A DNA stretch of 47,307 nucleotides from Candidatus Sulfopaludibacter sp. SbA4 (lineage in GTDB: Bacteria; Acidobacteriota; Terriglobia; Bryobacterales; Bryobacteraceae). Location: assembly GCA_900290305.1 (NCBI GenBank), contig OMOG01000101.1, forward strand, positions 1 to 47,307, read 5' to 3'. How positions within the stretch are numbered: position 1 is the stretch's first letter; each line of letters starts with the position of its first letter. Below, in pieces: positions 26,781-33,631 of this stretch. The notes beneath the pieces were generated by a model. That model did not search any database. It was not told where the DNA came from and saw only the letters and a list, made by a program, of their open reading frames with translations. A program made the position numbers and the translations under genes.

Positions 26781-28751
26781 GTGAAGGAATATCCCGAGCA
26801 ACTGTTTACTCTCTTAGTGCTTCGCGGGCGCCACAAGGATGCTATAGAGTTGATCGAAGGCTTGCCCGGTCCGGAAGCGCAATCACGCGCACTTCATCGA
26901 ATTGGACAGGCGCTGGCATATGGCCGTGTGCATCGCGATGAGATATTACCACTCTTGCTTCGCTCGCGAGATCTAGCTCTGCAGATCCGCGACCCTTGGC
27001 GACAGTCTGAAGCCCTCCTTTCGATCGTTGGAGCCCTAGCTGCTGACAAATGCTGGGATGATGCCGTTAAAGTATCGTATGAAATAGGATATTACAAGGA
27101 TCGGTTGGCGGGGCTAGGTAAAACCCTGGATGCTCTGGCATGCGCGGGCGAGAACAGCCGGTTCAGCGATCTCCTCGCTGGAGCCAGCCGCCTGGCTAAA
27201 CTGACGGGCCTGCCTTGGCTTGCCGAACCATCTTATAGGCGAATGGAGGATTTGCTTGCCAACCCGGCGCGCGGATTGAGTGTCCTCTCTTGTATTAATG
27301 CCGATTCCGACGACAGTGTAATCGCCAAGGCGCTAATCAGCACCGCCCCTGAACTTGTCTTGGATTTATGGTCCGGCCGGCTGAGTAGCCCGTGTCCTGG
27401 GACGTGGTTCGACGTTTACGCATGTGTTGCCAAAGTTATCCTAGAGCAGCGGAGTCCGCTCGCGAGGCGCGTCTCTCAAGACCTTTTGTTCCTGGCGAAG
27501 AACAATATGAGGGGTGACACAATTCAGCTCGCACTCCTCCTCAGCGAGGCAGGGCTGAACTCTGAGGCTGCAGCAACGCTTTCAGCCTCGCTTACGAATA
27601 CGCTCTTTGCGAGCGATTCCTTGGAGCGGGCTGAGGCCTTGGTGTTGCTTGGTGAAGATATTGCGGACTTGACGAAGGGGTCGACCGCGGCCAATCGGAA
27701 CACTGACGTCCTCGATGCGGCTCTGGAAGTCGCACGTACGGTGGAATCGCAGCCGCAGAGGACCGCCATGCTGCAAAGAATAGCCGATGGATTTGTGAGA
27801 TTGGGAAATGCAGCGAGGGGAGCGCTGGTTTATATCGAAGCTGGTGGGGGGCCGCTAGTGGTTTATGAAGAGGTTGGGCTGCACGCCCGAGTTGAGGAAC
27901 TCGTCAAAGAGGGAGATCGCCTGGCGGTGTTGGCTTTGAAATTGTCGGGTCAATACTTTAAAGAGACAGTTGAGGCGAGGGACTGGAGTGAAGCCGTCAG
28001 ATTGATTGAGGACGTGGAAACGCCGCCGAGAGAGCTCGGAGAGATTGACGGCCTCATCCAGAAGCGGATAGAGGGGCGGTTGTCGGGGTCTGAACGTGAA
28101 CGTTTACCGAAGTTAAGTAAGGTTAAAGACAGGTACAAGGAGAGCGTTGATCTACGTGCCGAGAGAACGGCATTGTTGATTCGAGGAATGTTCGCCGCAG
28201 GCGAAAGACGGCGGGCCAAAGAGTTTTTCCCGAGGGCGCTGGCGTATGCCACTGGTGTGCGGTCTGCGGCGTTGAAGGTAGGACTGCTCGAGAAGGTGTT
28301 TGAGGCTGCGGTTGAAACGGGCGATGAAGGAGTCGTTCTTAAGGCGAGTTCAGAAATGATCGTAATATCGAAAGAGGAGTCCAAGCCTTATTCGGAGCAT
28401 GCAGCAGTTGTTGAAAGACTTGTCAAGGGCTTGATCCACATTGGACAAGCACCTTTCGCAAGTAGGCTCATAGAGACGGAGTTGATTGATGGTCGAGCGC
28501 AGGAGGGTAGCGAGGCGCAGCGCGCCGCGGTTTTGAGAATGCTCGCAAGATCGCTCTGGCGTTTGGGCGATATGGGCCGGTACCTCGATCTGCTGCATCG
28601 TCATTGGCCGGCGGCGGCAAGCCAGAGAGAATTGCTCGCTTTACTGCCACTGGCCAGTACGGTTTTATGCCATGACAGCCCCCAGCGTGCTGATATTATA
28701 GCCTCTTTGGTTTTCGGAGAAGCAGTTCGGCTTGGTGACCCAATCGGCTAA
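26781..28751 (+). CDS. Alpha-helical repeat protein, probable C-terminal sensor part of the TIR-STAND protein
   Basis: The 656-residue frame is built of TPR-like helical pairs (AIELIEGLPGPEAQSRALHRIGQAL, WRQSEALLSIVGALA, LERAEALVLLGEDIADL, QRTAMLQRIADGFVRLG, AAVLRMLARSLWRLGDMGRYLDLL). No catalytic motif is visible. The frame is the same as that of the TIR-STAND gene and is open from the codon after its TGA (YSLRRITLASKVKEYPEQLF...), 11 codons before the GTG at 26781. There is no Shine-Dalgarno before that GTG. In STAND proteins a C-terminal solenoid recognises the trigger, so the two frames most likely make one protein of about 1314 residues, or act as partners. Low G+C for the window, especially after 27.5 kb. 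Confidence 0.75.
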   Translation: MKEYPEQLFTLLVLRGRHKDAIELIEGLPGPEAQSRALHRIGQALAYGRVHRDEILPLLLRSRDLALQIRDPWRQSEALLSIVGALAADKCWDDAVKVSYEIGYYKDRLAGLGKTLDALACAGENSRFSDLLAGASRLAKLTGLPWLAEPSYRRMEDLLANPARGLSVLSCINADSDDSVIAKALISTAPELVLDLWSGRLSSPCPGTWFDVYACVAKVILEQRSPLARRVSQDLLFLAKNNMRGDTIQLALLLSEAGLNSEAAATLSASLTNTLFASDSLERAEALVLLGEDIADLTKGSTAANRNTDVLDAALEVARTVESQPQRTAMLQRIADGFVRLGNAARGALVYIEAGGGPLVVYEEVGLHARVEELVKEGDRLAVLALKLSGQYFKETVEARDWSEAVRLIEDVETPPRELGEIDGLIQKRIEGRLSGSERERLPKLSKVKDRYKESVDLRAERTALLIRGMFAAGERRRAKEFFPRALAYATGVRSAALKVGLLEKVFEAAVETGDEGVVLKASSEMIVISKEESKPYSEHAAVVERLVKGLIHIGQAPFASRLIETELIDGRAQEGSEAQRAAVLRMLARSLWRLGDMGRYLDLLHRHWPAAASQRELLALLPLASTVLCHDSPQRADIIASLVFGEAVRLGDPIG

Positions 28752-28780
28752 CCGGATGACATGGGGTGTGGCCACGCAAC

Positions 28781-28945
28781 GGACAGGAATTGCCCACGGC
28801 GTATGCCGGGATCGCGCATGGATCGATCGGAGAGTACGAGGTGAATGTCACGATTCCGGCCAACACGCCGGCCGGATTGTCGGTGCCTCTGGCGCTCAAG
28901 CAAGGGGGCCAGTTGAGTAATACGGTCTCGGTGGCGCTGCAGTAA
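28781..28945 (+). pseudogene. 3' remnant of a TIGR03437-domain gene
   Basis: Encodes only the last 54 residues of the domain (GQELPTAYAG, GSIGEYEVNVTIP, LSNTVSVALQ) ending in TAA, with no start or upstream domain. It matches the end of the giant gene at 24232-24396 with 18 substitutions, so it comes from a related paralogue rather than a fresh copy. It begins 29 bases after the helical-repeat gene and marks the right border of the island. Confidence 0.9.
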
Positions 28946-29519
28946 CTACCGCCTTCGGGATACTAGCTAGCATCGAACGGGTCGATTCCTCGTCGGGATT
29001 ATCGATGAAATGGTCGTCGCGTGAGACGACCTCGAAGCCGGCATGGCGGTGGAGAAGAACCATCTCGAGAACGTGGAGGTCATCCTCGGAGTGCCCGACG
29101 GTCCCAAGCTGCCGGCCGGCACGCTGGATGGAGTCCTGATGGTGATCGCGTACCACGGGGTCGCCGACTACGAAAAGATGCTGGAACACGTCAAGGCCGC
29201 GCTCAGGGAAGACGGGCGTCTCGTGATTGTGGATATGGCTCCTCACGAAACGCTCACTCGTCCGCGCGCGGATCAAACGAAAAACCACGGCGTAGACACG
29301 GCCCGCAGCGCCGACCGTGCGCGACATCGCCATGTCATAGAAGCCATCGCCGGCTCCGATATCGGCCACCCTGGAGCCTTCCTTCAGCCCGAGGCCGCGG
29401 ATGATCTCGGGGATCTTGAGATCGTGCTCGCGCTTGGCGTCGGCCGGCTCCGGCGCTTGCGCGCGCGCGGCAGGCGCGGCCAGCAGGCACGCGCCTAACA
29501 GCAGAACGACTGACTTCAT
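28896..29519 (-). pseudogene. SAM-dependent methyltransferase with internally inverted segment and lost C terminus
   Basis: Read on the minus strand, codons 1-77 give a signal peptide (MKSVVLLLGACLLAAPAARA) and the start of a class I methyltransferase (IPEIIRGLGLKEGS, RVADIGAGDGFYDMAMSRTVG, GRVYAV). The middle of the enzyme (KNHLENVEVILGVPDGPKLP, LDGVLMVIAYHG, EHVKAALREDGRLVIVDMAP) is on the plus strand at 29049-29288. The minus frame then resumes with AGFEVVSRDDHFIDNPDEEST before unrelated sequence from about 28978, where the TIGR03437 remnant was joined. The ATG overlaps the TGA of the LytTR regulator gene (ATGA), so it was the third gene of that operon. The antisense middle leaves the 207-codon frame open, but the product cannot be an enzyme. 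Confidence 0.85.
29049..29288 (+). other. Inverted 240-bp segment inside the methyltransferase gene
   Basis: The segment reads as methyltransferase only on the plus strand, opposite to both flanks. It is bounded by GTGG (29049-29052) and CCAC (29285-29288). Flipping it between these words restores one frame at both junctions (GRVYAV-EKNHLENV and QTKNH-RHAGFEVV). About a dozen residues usually found at each junction in this family are absent, as far as I recall the family. Confidence 0.8.
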
Positions 29520-30295
29520 TTGTCGCCAGTATAGCGCTCGCCACCCAGCGCTTCGAGGAGGTCGCGAAAACGCCGCCGGCTCACCTCCAGACGCTGGCCG
29601 TTTTTCAAGAGCACCTCGCCCGAGCCTCCCGGAAACGGAAACACCTCGGCCACCGCGTTCAGGTTGATCAGGGCCGCCCGCGACACGCGAAAGAAGCGGG
29701 CGGGATCGAGCCGCTGCTCCAACTCGTTGAGCGTGGGGTCCATCCAGTACTGGGCACCATCGCCCACCAGCTTGGTCAGCCCGCCTTCGGAAGCGAAATA
29801 CAGCACGCGGGATTCGCCCACCACGATGTAGTGCGCCGCATTGCGGACCAGGAACCGCGCGGGCCCGGTCCGCTGAGTGCGCACGGTCAGGTCGAGGGCG
29901 GCAACTCCCTCGCTCGCCAAGGGCGAGTCACTGCGGCGCCCGGCGGCCAGCGATCGCACGCGGTCGAGGGCCTGCGACAGACGCACCCGGCTGATGGGCT
30001 TCAGCAGGTAGTCCACCGCGTTCAGCTCGAATGCGTCCACGGCGTGCTGGTCGTAGGCCGTGCAGAAGATCACGCGCGGACGCGGCTCCGCCAGGCAGGC
30101 CGCCACATCGATGCCGCTGCAGCCGGGCATTTGGATATCCAGCAGAATCACGTCCGGCTTGAGCTCCGCGGCCAACTGCATGGCCTCGACACCGGTCTCC
30201 GCCTCGCCCACCAGTTCCACGTCCGCGTGGGCCGACAGCATCTGCCGCAGCCGGACCCGCGCCGGCGCTTCGTCATCCACAATCAAAACGCGCAT
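29516..30295 (-). CDS. LytTR-type response regulator
   Basis: The 259-residue regulator has a receiver domain (MRVLIVDDEAPARVRLRQ, phosphoacceptor aspartate in VILLDIQMPG, YLLKPI) and a LytTR DNA-binding domain (AHYIVVGESRVLYFASEGGL, LEQRLDPARFFRVSRAALIN, VLLKNGQRLEVSRRRFRDLLEAL). ATG at 30295 lies 13 bases inside the end of the sensor-kinase gene; the frame is open further upstream but that part is a shadow of the kinase. Its stop overlaps the start of the disrupted methyltransferase gene. Should bind paired direct repeats upstream of its targets once phosphorylated by the LytS-like kinase. Confidence 0.95.
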   Translation of the reverse strand: MRVLIVDDEAPARVRLRQMLSAHADVELVGEAETGVEAMQLAAELKPDVILLDIQMPGCSGIDVAACLAEPRPRVIFCTAYDQHAVDAFELNAVDYLLKPISRVRLSQALDRVRSLAAGRRSDSPLASEGVAALDLTVRTQRTGPARFLVRNAAHYIVVGESRVLYFASEGGLTKLVGDGAQYWMDPTLNELEQRLDPARFFRVSRAALINLNAVAEVFPFPGGSGEVLLKNGQRLEVSRRRFRDLLEALGGERYTGDK

Positions 30296-32142
30296 GGGAT
30301 TCTCAAGGTTACCTTCGTGCCGCGTGGCCCGCACTCCCACTGGAGTTGGGCCGACTCGCCATAATACCCCTTCAGACGCTCGGAGATGTTCCGCAAACCG
30401 TGCCCCAGCGGCGTGTCCGGCGGGAAGCCGGGGCCGTTGTCGGTGACTTCGACGCGCAGGCACTGCCCTTCGAGCGCGGCGCGCAGGCCGACCCTGCCGC
30501 GCCCTTCCACCGCCGACACGCCATGCTTGATGGCGTTCTCAATCAACGGCTGGATGGTCATGGCGGGGATAGGCACTGCTCCGGCCGCGGAATCCACGTG
30601 GAAATCCGTCTCCAGGCGCTCGCCGAAACGCGCCTTCTCCACCCGCAGGTAGGCCGTCACGAACTCCACTTCTTCATCCAGCCGCACCCACTCCTTCTCC
30701 GACTTGCGCAGCGTGTAGCGGAACACCTCCGCCAGTTGCTCCACGGTCTCGTCGGCCAGCTCCGGTTGGCCGGGGATGAGGCCGGCGATGGCGTTCAGCG
30801 CGTTGAACAGGAAGTGCGGATTGATCTGCGCCCGCAGCGCCTTCAGCTCCGCGCGGCTGGCCAGCCAGCGGAGCTGCTGCTCGCGCTCCTCCTGCTCGCG
30901 CCGCTGCTGCCGGAAGCGGACGTTCTCGAGCACCACGCCCAGCGTGCGCGCCAGCGATTGCAGCAGCCGCCGGTCGTCGCTCATGAACGGGATGGAATTC
31001 GGCCGCTCGTCGAGGGCCACCCATCCGGACGGCGTGCCGTTCTGCGACAGCTCCGCTGCCAGGCCACCGCCATCGCCGGGCTGTCCCTCGGGCGTGAAGC
31101 GCACTTCGGCGCGTGCCTGGAAGATGTCGTTCAGGCTCTCGGAAGCGCGCCGTTGCAAGTCCACGTCCGTCGCCGCGCTCTGCACGGCGTGCACGAACTG
31201 GCGTTCCGCATCGGCGGGGGAGTAGCGCCGCCGCAGCCACCGGCGGTCGATGGCCAGCTCCAGGCGGTGGTAAACCCAAGGCGCCGCCAGCCAGAAGGGC
31301 AGCAGCAGCAGCGCGCAGATCCAGGGACGGCTCCAATCCCCGGGGAGACGTTCGAAGACGCGGGTTCCCAGGGCGAACAGGAGGGTCAGCCCCACCAGGG
31401 CCAGTAGGAAGAACGCGCCCCGCTTGATCAACAGATCGAAGAACACCAGGCGCTCCTGGTAATACAGGGTCACGCAGAAGAAGCCGAGCACGAGATAGTC
31501 CGGCAGAAGGCTCGCGAGCGTAGCCGGCCACGCCACGTTGACGGCCGCGCACACGACCATCAGGCAGAGCAGGGTGCGGAGCAATATGGGCTGGCGGCGC
31601 CGGGTGGCCTGGTGGCGTCGCGCGGGTTTCGGCAGCCTGCGTGACAGCGTCTGGACCGCGAGGCCGAGCGCGCCCGCCGCCCCCAGCATCACCGCCGGAA
31701 GACTGTCCAACTGTTCGCCCCAGCCCGTGGAAACCAGCTCCGCGCCCTCCAGCCCCCGGACCACGGCCGCGATGCCGCTCAAAGCATAGAACCCGGCGAG
31801 CACCCACCGCCACAGGCGCGGCTTCGGCAAATCTCCGCGCTCCTCCGCGTACACCAGGTGGAACAAGAGCGGCGCAACGAAACCAGTCACCACCCCCAGT
31901 GCCAGTGTGAGCGCCGTCACCCAGGCAGAATCCTCGCTCAGCGCCGCGGCAACCTGGCGCGCGATATTGATCAAGAAGGCGGCCGCGCACACCACCGTGA
32001 AGGCGGGCAATACCGATCCGCCATCGGGCTGGGGCCGCAGCCGCCGCTCCCGCCAATAGAACAACGCGAGCACGGAGAACGTCAGCGCACCAAACGTGAA
32101 GGTGATCAGCGACGCGAGGTAGAGGAGCTTGTAACCGAGCAT
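30283..32142 (-). CDS. LytS-like membrane sensor histidine kinase
   Basis: The 619-residue kinase starts with about eight membrane helices (residues 1-300; LASLITFTFGALTFSVLALFYW, GAFFLLALVGLTLLFALG), then a GAF-like region (about 310-400), a short coiled coil (RFRQQRREQEEREQQL), the His_kinase phosphoacceptor motif AQINPHFLFNALNAI and a HATPase domain (IENAIKHGVS, DNGPGFPPDT, GHGLRNISERL). It phosphorylates the LytTR regulator that overlaps its 3' end. ATG at 32142, 12 bases after the stop of the small exported protein, so all four minus-strand genes form one operon. The input signal is unknown. Confidence 0.95.
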   Translation of the reverse strand: MLGYKLLYLASLITFTFGALTFSVLALFYWRERRLRPQPDGGSVLPAFTVVCAAAFLINIARQVAAALSEDSAWVTALTLALGVVTGFVAPLLFHLVYAEERGDLPKPRLWRWVLAGFYALSGIAAVVRGLEGAELVSTGWGEQLDSLPAVMLGAAGALGLAVQTLSRRLPKPARRHQATRRRQPILLRTLLCLMVVCAAVNVAWPATLASLLPDYLVLGFFCVTLYYQERLVFFDLLIKRGAFFLLALVGLTLLFALGTRVFERLPGDWSRPWICALLLLPFWLAAPWVYHRLELAIDRRWLRRRYSPADAERQFVHAVQSAATDVDLQRRASESLNDIFQARAEVRFTPEGQPGDGGGLAAELSQNGTPSGWVALDERPNSIPFMSDDRRLLQSLARTLGVVLENVRFRQQRREQEEREQQLRWLASRAELKALRAQINPHFLFNALNAIAGLIPGQPELADETVEQLAEVFRYTLRKSEKEWVRLDEEVEFVTAYLRVEKARFGERLETDFHVDSAAGAVPIPAMTIQPLIENAIKHGVSAVEGRGRVGLRAALEGQCLRVEVTDNGPGFPPDTPLGHGLRNISERLKGYYGESAQLQWECGPRGTKVTLRIPCAF

Positions 32143-32154
32143 GGGGCTCGCGCC

Positions 32155-32637
32155 TCAAGGCGCTTTGTCGATGGGTTTGCCGGTCACCGTTTTCAGAGCC
32201 AGCAGGATCGCCGAGTAATTGGTCTTGTCGGCCTCCAGGAGAACCGCGGCGGGCTTCCCGTCGTCCGTATGATAAACGATTCCGATGAGGTGGTCTTTAC
32301 TGACGTGCAGCAGGCCGAAGAGCGCCAGCGGGCTGAAGACGATGCTGAGCGCCACCACGTCGGCCACGCGCCGATGGGCTTCCTGGCCGTAGCTGAGCGA
32401 CGTCACCAGCTCGGGCTTGATGCTGACCGTCACGCTGCGCGCGAACGCCAGCACGATGGCGTCGGGCGAGACGGTGAGGGTGGTGTTGTAGTCGTAGGGA
32501 TCGACCTTGACCTGGACGGTGCCGCCGCGGTAGCGCAGCTTGTTCCACGAATTGCCGCCCGCCGCCCACGCACACTGCGCGAAGACGACTGCCGCTGCGA
32601 CGGTGATGGCCAGGGCTCGGCGCATGGTGAAGTGCAA
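32155..32637 (-). CDS. Small exported protein of unknown function
   Basis: The product is 160 residues from the ATG at 32637, or 156 from the in-frame ATG at 32625, either giving a signal peptide (MRRALAITVAAAVVFAQCAWA). The mature part (KLRYRGGTVQVKVDPYDYNTTLTVSPDAIVLAF, YGQEAHRRVADVVALSIVFSPLALFGLL, HLIGIVYHTDDGKPAAVLLEAD) contains one hydrophobic stretch and beta-rich ends. I do not recognise a named family. It is the first gene of the LytS/LytR operon and may be an envelope component linked to the signal sensed. Confidence 0.8.
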   Translation of the reverse strand: MHFTMRRALAITVAAAVVFAQCAWAAGGNSWNKLRYRGGTVQVKVDPYDYNTTLTVSPDAIVLAFARSVTVSIKPELVTSLSYGQEAHRRVADVVALSIVFSPLALFGLLHVSKDHLIGIVYHTDDGKPAAVLLEADKTNYSAILLALKTVTGKPIDKAP

Positions 32638-32741
32638 GCGAGTTCAGTATACGGGGCGCCTCGGGGCGGAGACAATGGTTTCCGGACGAGTGGCGGATGC
32701 GTCCGATGGGCGGCAGGCGGTGGGGGTGAATGGGTGAGCCG

Positions 32742-32778
32742 CCGCTCATCGGGGAATCCGACCGCTCATGGGAATCCG
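32742..32778. repeat. Two direct repeats in a divergent promoter region
   Basis: CCGCTCATCGGGGAATCCG (32742-32760) is repeated as CCGCTCAT-GGGAATCCG (32762-32778), 20 bp apart centre to centre. They lie between the LytS/LytR operon and the outer-membrane barrel gene. Paired direct repeats at this spacing could be a regulator site, possibly for the LytTR protein, but the word does not match a consensus I know. Confidence 0.5.
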
Positions 32779-32826
32779 GTGGAAGTTGACGGTGCTGGCC
32801 GCTACCATGCTCTTGGTGACGCGATT

Positions 32827-33435
32827 ATGCTCAAGCTCCTGTTGGTCTCCGTCCTGACCTGTGGCGCCGCACTGGCGCAGCGATCCCAGAATTCGGAAGT
32901 CAGCATTCTGCTGGGGGTTTCCGGCCCTTCATCGCACACAGTGGTCGGGGCCAGCGTGGTGATCACGGGCTCCGCGGGTGCGGCGCTTCAATTGGCGTAC
33001 AGCTACCAGGTGCTGTCGTTCACCGCCGGCTACTTGTATGTCGAAATTCCCGGGACCTTCACGTTTCAGGCCCGCGGGACCGTGGTCGGGAACGGGTCGG
33101 TTTCCACCGCCGATAACAACATGACCTTGTTCACTCCCGGGGTGCGCTTCAAGCTGCCGATCCAATCGCGGCTCTCGCTCTACGGAGTGGCCGGCGGCGG
33201 AATCGGATCGTTTGGCAAGGACGAGACCGACGTCAACCGCCGAGCGGGTGTCTTCATCGGCACGAGCCGGACCGAGCACGGTGTGTTCGACGTGGGGGGC
33301 GGGATGGATTTCCGTTTGACCAAGCTGCTGAGCCTGCGCGGCGAAGCCCGCGATTTCATCACGGGCAGGAATCTGGGCGGCGAGAGCGGGCGGAACCATC
33401 CGGTGTACGAGTTTGGGCTGGCGTTTCATTTCTAG
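32827..33435 (+). CDS. Outer-membrane beta-barrel protein
   Basis: The 202-residue protein has a signal peptide (MLKLLLVSVLTCGAALA) followed by alternating strands ending in a C-terminal phenylalanine (YEFGLAFHF), the usual sorting signal for outer-membrane barrels. The loops and strands (FTPGVRFKLPIQSRLSLYGVAGGGIGSF, VFDVGGGMDFRLTKLLSLRGEARDF) resemble OmpA/OprF-like eight-stranded barrels. No periplasmic peptidoglycan-binding domain is present. ATG at 32827; the frame is open far upstream but there it only shadows the kinase gene. Divergent from the LytS/LytR operon. Confidence 0.85.
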   Translation: MLKLLLVSVLTCGAALAQRSQNSEVSILLGVSGPSSHTVVGASVVITGSAGAALQLAYSYQVLSFTAGYLYVEIPGTFTFQARGTVVGNGSVSTADNNMTLFTPGVRFKLPIQSRLSLYGVAGGGIGSFGKDETDVNRRAGVFIGTSRTEHGVFDVGGGMDFRLTKLLSLRGEARDFITGRNLGGESGRNHPVYEFGLAFHF

Positions 33436-33494
33436 TCTGGAGGCGCAGACCGTCGAGAATATCGGCAAGTCGTCGCGACCCTGCCAGGGCGGAG

Positions 33495-33511
33495 TGTTGA
33501 GTAACTCAACA
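33495..33511. promoter_or_regulatory. Perfect palindrome TGTTGAGT-A-ACTCAACA
   Basis: An 8-bp stem around one base, 60 bp after the barrel gene and 120 bp before the multihaem cytochrome gene. It is followed by a direct repeat of AAACGCTGCA. Too symmetric and short-looped for a terminator; more like an operator for the cytochrome gene. The next 100 bp are A+T-rich and include TATAAT at 33573-33578, without a good -35. Confidence 0.4.
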
Positions 33512-33631
33512 GTCTCAAGAAACGCTGCATAAACGCTGCAAATAACTATAGTAAAAGGCCCCACGTCTAAAATATAATAAGGTCTGAATAACTTATATTC
33601 CCGACTTTTTTGACAAACAGGAGTTCACACG

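Noticed and set aside
24232-28945. Integrase-type attachment sites for the TIR-STAND island
   Set aside because: The 165-bp repeats are coding, differ at 18 positions and are not at a tRNA gene; no integrase or recombinase gene is present.
31858-32826. Upstream open extension of the outer-membrane barrel frame
   Set aside because: Antisense to the LytS-like kinase and small exported protein; the signal peptide begins at 32827.
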